Below, piece by piece: positions 11,670 through 23,035 of a stretch of DNA of 64,000 nucleotides (position 1 is the stretch's first letter; every line of letters begins with the position of its first letter). This stretch comes from Epiperipatus broadwayi. Taxonomy: Eukaryota > Onychophora > Udeonychophora > Euonychophora > Peripatidae. Location: positions 158,001 to 222,000 of the forward strand of contig JAQFVV010012977.1 in assembly GCA_028023455.1 (NCBI GenBank). Reading direction: 5' to 3'. The notes under the pieces were generated by a model, which saw nothing but the letters and a program-made list of their open reading frames with translations, had not been told where the DNA came from and did not search any database. The translations under genes and the position numbers were made by a program.

Positions 11670-14050
11670 CTGATATTTGTTATATCATTTTATACTGTTT
11701 GAAAATATTCTAATATCATGTTAATTCAGAGAAGTGATAACATTATATGACCAGTTTCACAGAAAGCTTGGTCAACTATCTACATTCAATTTTCTCTTTA
11801 TTTCTTTAAAACACTGCTTTGATGTCTTGTAAGAATACTGGGATGATTAATCAATCAACTGAAGATTATTTGGATTTGAAAAAACAATTTACCATAATAC
11901 TATGCAATTTTATAAATTCAAAGAGGAATCTAAAATCTCATTACTTTTCATCAACAAATCCTTTTTTTTTTTTGTAAACTTTTAGTATTAAAAAATCTTT
12001 TTTAGATTTTGAGCAGATGAGAAAGAAAGAGTGTGTGTGGAGGAGTCTGTGTGAGAAAAAAATATGATCAATGTTAAGCTAGCAGGGTTTATTTTGATTT
12101 CTCATCATAATACTACTTAATATTGACTTACAAAATTAAATAAACCTATAGTTTTAAACAACCTCTTTTAATATTTGTTATTGACTGATTTGTTTGAAAT
12201 TTTTTATTCTTATTATTTGCCTTTAAAATTTTTAAATTCCTTTTTTCTTACTCGCTTTTTAAAAGTGAAAAGAAAGATGGAAGAGAGAAAGATAGTATAT
12301 TATAGCTGTTTTTGACTTTGATGAAAATGACGACTGTCAACTCTAATAAATGCAAAATACAAATTAAACTAACAATCCAAATAAAAATTAACTGGATGAC
12401 TCAAATAACAATGAGAAATTAACAACAATAAAAGAGCTTAAAAAGAAACTTCTTTCTTATTTATTTGGATTTCCACTACCTCTCTTATTGTTGTTTATTT
12501 TTGGACTCCACATAAATCCAAAAATAAAAGGTGCCATCACTTATATTATGAACTGGATAATTTATTGGAGCACTGATGGGAATTGAAAAATTTCTCTAAA
12601 CTCCATCTTATCTTTTTTTTCTCTATCATAGACAGCCCAAGGTATTTAAATAAAGAATATAAGGAAGTTTATTTTTACTCTGTTTTAACTTAAAAACTAA
12701 AATAAAAATAAAAAATACAACAATTTAAATGAACACTCCCAAGTCTAATGTTTTCAAATAAAAACATTTTAATAATATGGTCAATAAAAAGTTTGTTTAA
12801 AATTAATTTCTAATAAGTTAAAGAAAAAAACAGTATTTAATGTAACACATGGTGATGGGAAAATGTTTCCTTTTTATCTTTTAATTTTCTATTTGCATTT
12901 TTAAAACTTTTTATGAATCTAGATTTTAGATCAATAAAACACATTCAATCTTGAATTTATAGATTAATTATTCCAAAATTATTTGATAATATAGATCAGT
13001 ATTTTAAAAAAAAAAGGAATTTAAAAAAAAAAGAATATTATATCTGAATACATCAGAACTGCTTAGTTAAACATATGTCACAATTTTCTTTATTAATATT
13101 TCTGCCAAGTTTATTAATTTCTATTTATATATATATGAATAAAATCAAAGTGTATAGATTTAATTTTTTTAAAAATTTATTATCAACTAATTAGTGTTTA
13201 AAAATAATCAAAAACATTTAATAAATAAGTAAACAAATCATATTTTTTTATTTCAAAAAATTTGCATGAAAATGAGATTATGAAAAAAAAATTGTCAGTA
13301 TTTTTGAAATGTTCATTTTATTCATTAATAATTAGGCATTGGTGAATACAACCTTATGTTGTTTATGTGCCATTCATTTTAATTAAAAAATACTGCCATT
13401 TTAAAACTGTTTTAGAACTAATAAATCAATAATATTTAAATTTGACACTATTATAAAGATGCAGACACTTGCCTAATAGGTTCTGTCCTATTACTTTATT
13501 TTGATTGTAAAAATGAGATCACATAATTTCTATACTTTCTTTTAATATTTGTCATTTTTTCACCAAATATTTGTGTAATATTTATTATTTTAGAAAAATA
13601 ATTCAGATTTTATTAGAAAATATTTGCTTTGACAAGTGGACAATTTGAAACATGAATCAATAACTTATGACATCAATTGACCACAATATATTATTTTTGT
13701 CTATTATAAATAAAATTTTATTTTTAATAAGACTGCATATTTTAATAATCTGATCAATAGTTAATTTGTTTTAAAAATTAAATTAAATCAAGTATAATTT
13801 TAAAAAACAAATACATTTTTACTAATGAGTCTGTAATTGACCAATAAAGTGTTGGAAATTTAATTCAGTCTACCCATAGTTATTTTTAAAATTAAATGGA
13901 CACAGCAAAACTTGGTGATACAATAAAGATAATTGATATTTGTTTACTGTACATAAGATACTGACCTTTTCAGATATTTTAAAATTAATAAATCAATAAA
14001 AGCAGGACCACAGAAATAATATTATAACAAACCTACATATCAGTTAAGAT
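11670..14050. other. AT-rich, no assigned feature
   Basis: This stretch has many short A and T runs. I see no protein motif, no convincing exon and no recognised repeat member. Confidence 0.5.
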
Positions 14051-14059
14051 AACAGTAAA

Positions 14060-16020
14060 ACAGTGGTCTAGAGCAGCTTAACTTCAACACTATTTCTGGC
14101 ATCATTTGATAGTTCATAAATGTTATCTGAATCCTAAAGTAAAATTATCACTCAAAATAACCAAGTATTTTTAATAATCTCCTACTTACTTTTACATTTA
14201 TTAACTTCCACTTGAACTAGAAAATAGTTTTTCTAAAGCTCAACATTTCCACTTGTACTCTGACCTCACTTACTTTGGATAAATATATTATTGCTTATTA
14301 CTAAACAATTATTAATCATTAAAAACCAGTCAACACTTAGACAATCCCAATATCAATAATAATCAATAATTTCTAACTATTGTCAAGGCAACCTTCTTTT
14401 AACAATAATTATTAGACTAGCAATTCTTATATTATCCTAGTCCAGGTTATAAACTTTAAACCAAGTTAAAGATTAATATAATTGTTTTTTAATTAAACAT
14501 TAACATTTATAATTCAACTTCATGTCTCTTTTTTCATATACTATGTCTTTAGTAGATATGTTTAAAATTTCCACTTCACCATATATTCTTATAACATATG
14601 AATTAAAACATCTACAAAAGACAAAAACCCCGAAATTCATTCCATGTTAAGCTAACACTATTCAGGTAGCCAAGATCACATTTTCTTAGATTAGCCTTCA
14701 TCATATGTTGTGTATTTATCAATACCAAATTATTATAATTCGATTTACAAGTGTCAAACTTTTTTCATCCACAATATTGACCACCATCCACTTCAGATAA
14801 ATACATTAACGATTATTATTAATCATTTACTAGACTAGAGATTGCTATATTGTTCCCTAATTCAGATGTAAACTTTAATCTCAGTTACAGGTTAATATAT
14901 CTCTTTTCAATTAAACATTAGTATACAAGCAAAAACTCTTCATATAGTAGTGCCACCTTGTGCTAACCAAAGTAAACTGTTTACTAACAGTTATATGCTA
15001 GCATGAGATGGTGATCATGTGATGTTTAGTGGTTAAACATTAGTATGTGTAATAATTCAACATCATATCTTTTGTTGCCATATTATATCTTTTTAAGATA
15101 TATAAAAAATATTTATTGTACCACATATTCTTGAAACATATAAATAAAGATATGAATAATCCCCAAGACAAATTTCATTGCTGAATCAGCACTCATCAGT
15201 TGGCCAAGATTGCATTTTCTTACATTTGCCTTTATCATGTTTCAGCGTTTATCCATACCAAATTTTTCCATTTTTATTTACAAGTGTCAAACTCACTCCA
15301 CTCAGAACTTTGACATCATCCACCTAAGATAAATATAATAATGGTTATTACTAATCATTTACTAAACTAGAGATTACTATTTAATTTACAAGCATTTTAT
15401 TTTCTGCACACACATCATAAACACTATACACTTCAGATAAATACATTAGTAATTATTATTAATTATTTGGTAGACCAAAGATTATCTGTAGCACAGATAT
15501 AAACTATAAACATAGTTTTCAATATATCAGCGTTTTAATTAACAAACACACATATAATAATTTGACTTCATTATTTTGTCACGAATAAAATCTATTATAA
15601 ATAAACTTAAAGCATTCACATAGCTTAAATATATCTGAAAAATACAAGTGAATGTCAAGATGCATGTCATAATACACCAACACTTTTCAATTGGCTGAAG
15701 TCAAAATCTATCACACACATCTTTATCATTCATAATACCACTTTCTATTGTAAATTGCTTTAGCGCCACCTTGTAGCATAATCACTTCAACAGTATCTGA
15801 CAAATAAACTACATAATTTGACAATACTATGGTTCTCTATTTTGATATTAGAGCAAAAATACTTATAAATCCAATTGTTGTATAATAATCAACAATTTTA
15901 ATACAATTTTCTTTATAATATTTTTAGTGCTTCTACAAAGTCAACATTTGTTCTTATGGTTGGCTTGAGTTCAAAGTTTTCTATCAATCAGTTAATGACT
16001 TAAACCACTAAACTTCACAT
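14060..16020 (-). repeat. Degenerate tandem array, about 530-bp period, hammerhead-related
   Basis: Blocks such as ATAAATACATTA followed by ATTACTAATCATTTACTA recur near 14271, 14797 and 15326, then again at 15432 after a shortened unit. Other blocks repeat in register (GGCCAAGATTGCATTTTCTTA at 15202 and a diverged form at 14672; ACAAGTGTCAAAC at 14748 and 15283). A related fragment is at 35200-35360. One unit keeps a good hammerhead core (15150-15214, minus); the equivalent positions near 14630-14690 and 15650-15710 hold decayed versions. A block related to a dispersed family (CAGTCAACACTTAGACAATC at 14328) is embedded in it. Confidence 0.65.
15150..15214 (-). ncRNA. Hammerhead ribozyme, intact core, in tandem array
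   Basis: On minus: GGCCAACTGATGA, then stem II GTGCTG-ATT-CAGCAAT, then GAAATTTGTC and TTGGGGATTATT. CUGAUGA is the complement of 15193-15199; GAAAU of 15172-15176; the GUC cleavage triplet of 15167-15169. Stem I forms CCAA/UUGG and continues with AATC/GATT after a small internal loop, the layout expected for loop-loop contacts. Stem III is two pairs around UU. Homologous to the hammerheads at 16.8, 29.2, 48.9 and 60.0 kb. Confidence 0.72.
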
Positions 16021-16039
16021 GATAACTGTTTCTTATGCT

Positions 16040-16260
16040 AGCACATTACTGTTATTAAAACAGGCAAAACTAGATGCAGTGCTCTCAGATCTAAAGCTCC
16101 TCACTGATGAAGGCCACAAACCAGAAACTAGTCTGGAGATATTGGAGGAGTAGCCACTATATGGGGATTTTATGCACAAGCCTTCTGCCATCCATTAATT
16201 ACTCTGGTTGGCACTGAGTGACACTACTGTATGGAAAGTTTTGCCTGTTTTAATAAGTTA
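16040..16260. mobile_element. Palindrome-ended hammerhead element
   Basis: Terminal inverted words AAAACAGGCAAAACT (about 16058) and AGTTTTGCCTGTTTT (about 16238) enclose about 165 bp that includes a hammerhead ribozyme. No ORF. Possibly a short non-autonomous relative of the 6.2, 17.5 and 44.7 kb elements. Confidence 0.6.
16096..16152 (+). ncRNA. Hammerhead ribozyme, type I, intact core
   Basis: CTGATGA at 16104-16110, GAAAC at 16124-16128 and the cleavage triplet GTC at 16131-16133. Stem III is ACUAGU (two pairs and a two-base loop). Stem I starts with CA/UG and closes distally with CTCCT/AGGAG, leaving an internal loop on the 3' strand. Stem II is weak here (GG/CC inside AGGCCACAAACCA), the main doubt. 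All invariant core bases are present. Confidence 0.68.
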
Positions 16261-16685
16261 ATGACTTTACTAATTATATGAGAAAGTGTTACAAAACTAA
16301 CAGGACCTTTTAAATATCATTTTTTCTAATAAATAAATACATTAATCAAATGGTTTTTTTCTTGGGAGTTCTTAAAAACTTCCAACATCAGAAATATTTT
16401 AGTTATTTAGTATCCTTTATTATCTAGACATCACACAATTTTACCAATACTTTCCAAAATTATTTATTTGCTTCTTTCTAAATATCTAAAATGTGACCAT
16501 TTCCCAATACATTATTAATAGCAGAATTTAATAGCATTTTTGCAAAAAAAGCCATACTTTTCAAAAGCACTTCTTGTCAGTTAAAATTAAAATATTGTAA
16601 AGAGTGTATATGAGAAGTGTGAGTTTTTATAAGAATGAAAAGGTTTGAGAAGTTAACAGCTCTCTGTATGTAAATTAATACACTA

Positions 16686-17088
16686 TACAGGCTTAAACCT
16701 GCATATAAATGTAATGTATTCTGGATTCAAACTCAGACTTTCACACGACTCTCAACTCTCCTTGGAATCTCATATTGCTGATCCACCTGATCACACACAT
16801 GTTGAAAAGATAAATAATCACCAATATACATATTTTGTGCTAAACCAGCACTCATCAGCTGGCCCAGATTACCATCTCCACACATATATACAATCAGTGC
16901 TCAGCTTTATATTAAGATGGCCAATCTTCATACATTAATGAACAAGCTTTAAACTACTCCAACTCAGCCTTCCATTTCATTGAAAATCTGATGAAGGAAT
17001 GTTCAAAGCCCACATTAATACCAAAGTTGTCATCCTACTCATGTTGACATTTAGTCATTCTGAGCCCTCATGTACAGAAAAATAATCC
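16686..17088 (-). mobile_element. Retrozyme-like element copy (hammerhead plus Pol III-like box)
   Basis: Read on minus, this shares its whole order with 28847-29433 and 59645-60205: a CATGAGGG..CAGAATGACT block, CTGATGAAGG, a hammerhead at 16809-16879, a GTGTGTGATCA block, and TGAGTTTGAATCC, which resembles a tRNA B box. No ORF. A non-autonomous element of about 400 bp. Confidence 0.65.
16809..16879 (-). ncRNA. Hammerhead ribozyme, one core base lost
   Basis: Minus strand: GGCCAGCTGATGA, stem II GTGCT-GGTTT-AGCAC (perfect), then AAAATATGTA and TATTGGTGATTATT. CUGAUGA is complementary to 16852-16858. Stem I pairs CCAG/UUGG, then AATC/GATT. The expected GAAA is AAAA; since the previous base is C, this is what CpG decay of CACGAAA would give. 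Predicted inactive now, functional in the ancestor. Confidence 0.62.
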
Positions 17089-17121
17089 ATTTTTTTACAT
17101 ACATTATATAGAGTTTCAAGT

Positions 17122-17285
<164 letters not shown>

Positions 17286-17346
17286 GTTTCAAAATAGGAA
17301 GTTTATTAATCAAGAAAATACAGAGGTTTTTACATTGATTTTTTTA

Positions 17347-17349
<3 letters not shown>

Positions 17350-17434
<85 letters not shown>

Positions 17435-17444
17435 GATGATGATG

Positions 17445-17506
<62 letters not shown>
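17350..17506. repeat. (ATT)n microsatellite with GAT interruption
   Basis: A second trinucleotide run with a short (ATG)n interruption around 17433-17446. The 17285-17349 spacer carries no homology to other parts that I noticed. Confidence 0.98.
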
Positions 17507-17507
<1 letters not shown>

Positions 17508-17509
<2 letters not shown>

Positions 17510-17716
17510 ATGGGCATTAATAGCTCTTAACAAGCTTTTTCGAATATCCTTATCCCCAGACTGATTTCTAGCTTTTGGCTTTCCTCAGTGAGGCTCTAAA
17601 AACTAGTCTGGGGTGAGGATAGGGATATTTGGAAACACTTGTTAAAAACTATTAAAGCTCATTATATAACATTTGTACTACAAGCTTATTAAGTAAGTCA
17701 TATGATATATGACTTG
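17508..17716. mobile_element. Hammerhead-bearing palindrome
   Basis: The arm 17508-17580 (ATAATGGGCATTAATAGCTC ... TATCCTTATCCCCAGACT) is mirrored by 17600-17672 (AGTCTGGGG ... GGATA ... GAGCTTAATAGTTT-like reverse). The terminal palindrome AAGTCATATGATATATGACTT at 17696-17716 matches the one beside the 6.2 and 44.7 kb elements. Each arm contains one hammerhead; only the minus one keeps its core. Confidence 0.65.
17545..17594 (-). ncRNA. Hammerhead ribozyme, core CUGAGGA
   Basis: Minus: CCTCACTGAGGA, stem II AGC-CAAAA-GCT, then GAAATCAGTC and TGGGGATAAGGATA. CUGAGGA (complement of 17582-17588) satisfies the CUGANGA consensus. GUC is the cleavage triplet; stem III is AU/GU around CA. Stem I is CA/UG plus a distal CCT/AGG. 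The first stem II pair is A-A, a weakness. The plus-strand partner (about 17582-17632) lacks a proper core. Confidence 0.6.
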
Positions 17717-17754
17717 ATTTCTTTGCAATTAGTGTTATTATTATGAGCAGTTTC

Positions 17755-17850
17755 ATAAGCTTGTGGTTTAAGACCTGTAGAGGTCCCTACTATCGCATTT
17801 TTATACGCATGTGCTTGAGGCTACAGCCTTAATGAATACTATTTTTATTA
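17755..17850 (+). repeat. Third copy of the 1284/1621 repeat block
   Basis: Shares AAGACCTGTAGAGGTCCCTA and the following CATGTGCTT-AGG-TA layout with the direct repeats at 1284-1761. Flanks are unrelated. Confidence 0.6.
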
Positions 17851-18114
17851 CTATATATTTTTATATTTCTTCCATACATTCTATGCTGTTATTCCTTCTT
17901 TCATCAACTACTTTTTGATTCTATTGCTAAAATAAATTTTATTCTAATGATAAAATAACATTTTATCTTTTTGAAACTTTTATTCTGTTTTATAGCTTTT
18001 ATTAAAATTTTTGTTATATATTTTTAGGTCATTTTTTATATAATTTACAGGATAATACATATAGGAAGGAGGGGTTAATTTCTATTTAATTATTTACCTG
18101 TATATATTCTAAAG

Positions 18115-18820
18115 GTATGAAAGTAAGACTAAAGATAAATGTTAAAAATACTAAAGTAATGTTTAATGGATTTTCTCAAAATATGAAAATAAAGATTGGT
18201 TATGATGAGTTAGAAGAAGTTAACAGCTACAAATACCTTGGTCAGATTATTAATACAGATGGAAACATAATGGATAAAATGAATCATAGAATTAAACTTG
18301 GTTGGAGTGCTTTTGATAGAAATAACTTGATACTAAAAGAAAATATACCTATATGTTTGAAAAAGAAGGTTTTTCAATAAATGTGTTTTACCAATTCTTA
18401 CTTATGGATCTGAGATTTGGACACTTAATAGAAAAGCAATACAGAGACTTCAGTCCACCCAAAGAAGTATGGAAAGATGCATGTTGGGAGTAACAAGAAG
18501 AGATCGAAAACACAATATATGGGTAAGAGAACAAACAGGGGTTACTGATCTCATTGAAAAAATTAGAAGACTAAAATGGAATTGAGCTGGACATATTGCT
18601 AGAAGAGATGATAATAGATGGACAATTGAAATCTTAAACTGGATTCCAAGAGATTGTAAAAGATCCAGAAAGAGACCACATGTGAGATGGATGCATGAAA
18701 TAAGAAAGTGTGCAGGGGTGATGTGGAGAAGAAAAGCTAAACATTGGTTAAAATGGATTGAACTTGGAGAGACCTTCATCCAGCATCGGATTGATAATGG
18801 TTGATGGTGATGGTGACGAT
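18115..18820 (+). pseudogene. RTE retrotransposon 3' end, 5'-truncated
   Basis: Begins inside the RT thumb region (RLKINVKNTKVMFNGFSQNM, then YKYLGQIINTDGNIMDKMNH) and continues through the family's C-terminus (TGVTDLIEKI, AGHIARRDDNRWTIEILNWI) to a TGATGG/TGACGA tail at 18815. A frameshift near 18370 and later stops break the frame. It is less mutated than the 58 kb copy. Typical 5' truncation from incomplete reverse transcription. Confidence 0.85.
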
Positions 18821-18829
18821 CTTCTCCAT

Positions 18830-20540
18830 ATTTGGCTATCAAAATTCACAAAATATTGTGAACCATATTATAGTATTTTATTAACATTTACACTATATAG
18901 ATGTGATTCCTGATGTATTTATATTTTGAAATTGTGTTTAATATATATATATATGACTAAGTGCAAATGCTGTATATAAAGTGTGGATAAAAAGTTAAAA
19001 ATATAAAAAATTAAAACTTGTTTTTAATATTTTCTAATTTTGTAATATTTGTATTAATTTCTTAATCGCTATAACATGAATCGCGGATATCATTATCGGG
19101 GAATCAAGAGAAATATTGTGTATAAAATAACAAACATTGTAAGATATTTAAAAAGCACTCTCAATTGAAAAAGTTAAATCTATTTATTATCAAACAGCAA
19201 TTGGTTTAGATTTTTATAGCTTACAATTTCAGAAGGTTGCTAATAGATAGATTTAAATTTCATCTAAAGTGAGGGAAGGCATTTCTTAAGATTATGTTAT
19301 ATACATACACAATAATTACAGTCAAATTGAAATAAATATTACTATATTTGTATTGTGAGTTCTTTTTCCAGAACAACCTTGTCATGAAGGTAATAAACAT
19401 ATTATTCAGGTTTTAATGGTCTTTATTATCATCACCAGTTAGAGTTGACATTGTCTGTTCGTCTCTTACATTATTAAAATTCATAACTTATAAAGCTATA
19501 TAACTATGAGTGCATTCATCTATAGTTATAAAAACTTGTTATTTAATATATAATTTTTTTTGTTTAAATAAAAAAAGCAATACTCGAATGATTTTATTGC
19601 TTGGGAACAGTTCATGCGCCGAAAAATAACAGAACTGGGAGTGATCTATGGACTTTAAATCCAAATTCTGTCCCTCTATTATTATATTAAACCATGAAGT
19701 ATTTAATTAAATTATGATTAATGAATAAATTTTTTAGCCTTTACGACGCAAAAAAAAATCTTTTATAATATTGAAATACATCTACAACCTTTAAAGTAAT
19801 TAATCAAAGTTGTCAGGCCAGGTAACAAAAAAAGTTCATAAAAGTAAATGGAAGACCATTTCATCCACTTTTTTTATCAGGTTTTTTCTTTCTAATAACC
19901 ATTTAATACGCCATGCACAACCCATCAAAATTTCTGACAGTTAAAAGTAAAGTCTATATTTTATTTAAGATAAAGATTTTTTTTTCCAAAAATCAAAATC
20001 ATTACGTCAAAAGCAAAGAATAAAAAAATATATCTTCAGAATAGAAATCTTTTTTACTCCCTTAAAAATCTATAAAATTAATTGACAAAATATTATTTCT
20101 TTAAATAACCGTATCTCCCGTAGTATAAATCGCATGGTGGTATAAAAATATAATAAGTTTTCAAGTCAAGTGAATTTCATTTAATCAAACTATTCAGACT
20201 TTTGTTTTAAATATTGTTAATAATTAATAGGCGCATGATATTAGTAAAATAAAAAACAGCGGCCATGTTATAGTAGTAAAGTGAATAAAACTACGTTTCA
20301 GAAAAATACAAAAATTATCAGTTGGTGGTAAATTTGGTTTCCCATTTTATTTTTATCTAACTTTTTTAGAAAAAGTTTTTATATTTATAAAAGGTAATGT
20401 TAAAAATCAAGTAGTATCTTATGAAAAAGGAGTATGAAAAGAATAAAGTTGGTTTTTGTGTGAGCGTCATTAATGACGTTGTTTAGGTTTATGCACATGT
20501 GCAAATATATGGGTAGAAGAATGCTTTATAACCTGCCTCT
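18830..20540. other. AT-rich, no assigned feature
   Basis: I see no convincing exon or repeat member. A short GC-richer patch at 19400-19470 reads STLTGDDNKDH then a stop on minus but lacks a good acceptor, so I do not call it. Confidence 0.5.
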
Positions 20541-20610
20541 TCATCTTAACATAGATTACAATACATATATATATATATAGTAATTTAACCAATATATCTA
20601 TCTATATATA

Positions 20611-20705
20611 TTCCAACTTTATTGTTAATAGGAGGTTGCCTTGACAACAGTTTGAGTTTGTTGATTGTTATAGATATTGGGATTGTCTAAGTGTTGACAA
20701 GTTTT
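20611..20705 (-). repeat. Copy of a dispersed repeat end (CAGTCAACACTTAGACAATC family)
   Basis: Read on minus this matches 14325-14401, 56362-56460, 56690-56790 and the reverse of 57060-57160: ACACTTAGACAATCCCAATA, AACAATCAACAA, TTGTCAAGGCAACCTCC, then TATTAACAATAAAG. Coding capacity absent. It is flanked by (AT)n runs on both sides. Confidence 0.7.
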
Positions 20706-20924
20706 TAATGATATATATATATATGTGTGTGTGTGTGTAAAACACATTAATTTTTATAGCTCAATCCAATAAGAATTTTTATTTGTTTATAGAAAAAAAA
20801 AGCAAACATCTTCTCTCTTTTACCTCATTTTTTTATATAGAGGGTTGTTTATAACACTTTAACCAAATAGCATGAATTTAAATCAGTTGTAGTATTTATT
20901 TTAAAGCTAGTTTAAATTGAAAGT

Positions 20925-21035
20925 GTTAGCCGAGAGCTCATCACAACCGCCTTGCAGGCAAGTGGTTGGTTGCAGACGGTTGTGGGTTCGCGTCCCAACC
21001 GATCCTATGACATGAAAAAAAAAGTAACCATATAT
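20925..21035 (+). other. tRNA-like segment or SINE head (A-box/B-box-like)
   Basis: TAGCCGAGAGC near 20926 resembles a Pol III A box of Leu/Ser type, and GGGTTCGCGTCCC near 20985 resembles a B box with its T-arm stem, followed by an A-rich tail. No acceptor stem closes the structure. Instead CACAACCG (about 20942) pairs with CGGTTGTG (about 20978). So it is not an intact tRNA gene; a tRNA-derived SINE fragment is the best reading. Confidence 0.4.
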
Positions 21036-21540
21036 AGGTCAATTATTACTATAAAACAATTAAAATTAGTTTTAAAATAAATAGTATGATAGATTTTAAC
21101 TTTTGTTTGTGCATGCATATATGTACAATAAAAGGTTGGTGTCGATTTAGTATGCGCTCACGGCCGCCATTTTGAATTACAAGAACCACCCAAACCATGC
21201 TGAAACATCCAACCGATAAATGACATCACTCAAAATGTCCATTTTCGTAGGAAAAAAAAAACAAAAATCGGAATTTTCATATTAGTCAATCACGTGACTA
21301 AAATGGTAAAACATAAAAATCTTAATTTTCATTAAAAAAATCACGTGATTAAAATATTAAAACACAAAATCGTATATGCCAAAAGATTACAACTTATAAA
21401 ATCTGAATGCTAAAAAATAATGATGAAAAGATTTTAAGCAATAATTATATTTTCATTCACTTATAGAAATGGAATCACGAAACCAAAAAGGCGGTAAAGA
21501 TCTTGAATACACGTTATCTACATCAATCTTTTTAAAAAAA

Positions 21541-23035
21541 TCATAAATGCTATAAATCCAAGCATTGATAGCAAATCTCAAAAAATTAAAAACGCTATAA
21601 ATCTAAGCATTGTAATAGCAAATCTCAAAAAATCAAAAATGCTATAAATCCAAGCATTGATAGCAAATCTCAAAAAATTAAAAACGCTATAAATCTAAGC
21701 ATTGTAATAGCAAATCTCAAAAAATTAAAAATGCTATAAATCTAAGCATTGTAATAGCAAATCTCAAAAAATTAAAAATGCTATAAATCTAAGCATTGTA
21801 ATAGCAAATCTCAAAAAATTAAAAAATCAAAAACACTATAAATCCAAGCATTGTAATAGCAAATCTCAAAAAATTAAAAACGCTATAAATCTAAGCATTG
21901 TAATAGCAAATCTCAAAAAATCAAAAATGCTATAAATCCAAGCATTGTAATAGCAAATCTCAAAAAATTAAAAACGCTATAAATCTAAGCATTGTAATAG
22001 CAAATCTCAAAAAATTAAAAAATCAAAAACACTATAAATCCAAGCATTGTAATAGCAAATGTCAAAAAATTAAAAACGCTATAAATCTAAGCATTGTAAT
22101 AGCAAATCTCAAAAAATCAAAAACACTATAAATCCAAGCATTGTAATAGCAAATCTCAAAAAATTAAAAACGCTATAAATCTAAGCATTGTAATAGCAAA
22201 TCTCAAAAAATCAAAAACACTATAAATCCAAGCATTGTAATAGCAAATCTCAAAAAATTAAAAACGCTATAAATCTAAGCATTGTAATAGCAAATCTCAA
22301 AAAATTAAAAAATCAAAAACACTATAAATCCAAGCATTGTAATAGCAAATCTCAAAAAATTAAAAACGCTATAAATCTAAGCATTGTAATAGCAAATCTC
22401 AAAAAATCAAAAACACTATAAATCCAAGCATTGTAATAGCAAATCTCAAAAAATTAAAAACGCTATAAATCTAAGCATTGTAATAGCAAATCTCAAAAAA
22501 TTAAAAAATCAAAAACACTATAAATCCAAGCATTGTAATAGCAAATGTCAAAAAATTAAAAACGCTATAAATCTAAGCATTGTAATAGCAAATCTCAAAA
22601 ATTAAAAACGCTATAAATCTAAGCATTGTAATAGCAAATCTCAAAAAATTAAAAACGCTATAAACCTAAGCATTGTAATAGCAAATCTCAAAAAATTAAA
22701 AATGCTATAAATCTAAGCATTGTAATAGCAAATCTCAAAAAATTAAAAAATCAAAAACACTATAAATTCAAGCATTGTAATAGCAAATCTCAAAAAATTA
22801 AAAACGCTATAAATCTAAGCATTGTAATAGCAAATCTCATCAAAAATGCTATAAATCCAAGCATTGATAGCAAATCTCAAAAAATTAAAAACACTATAAA
22901 TCTAAGCATTCCAAGCATTGATAGCAAATCTCAAAAAATTAAAAACGCTATAAATCTAAGCATTGTAATACTAAATCTCAAAAAATCAAAAACACTATAA
23001 ATCCAAGCATTGTAATAGTAAATCTCAAAAAATTA
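21541..23035. repeat. 47-bp tandem array, left foldback arm (about 32 units)
   Basis: The unit runs GCTATAAATCTAAGCATTGT then AATAGCAAATCTCAAAAAATTAAAAAC; the spacing measured at 22201 to 22248 is 47 bp. Variants alternate CTAAGC/CCAAGC and CGCTAT/CACTAT, giving higher-order blocks, and some units carry an extra AAATCAAAA. Not CRISPR-like: there are no unique spacers. Confidence 0.95.

Noticed and set aside
19395-19475. Minus-strand terminal exon candidate (STLTGDDNKDH stop)
   Set aside because: No credible acceptor upstream and very short.
20925-21000. Functional tRNA gene
   Set aside because: No acceptor stem and no standard anticodon arm; only box-like elements are present.
21541-23035. 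CRISPR-like look of the 47-bp array
   Set aside because: The repeats are contiguous with no unique spacers, sit in an inverted pair with the 25.9-28.2 kb array, and the DNA is eukaryotic.
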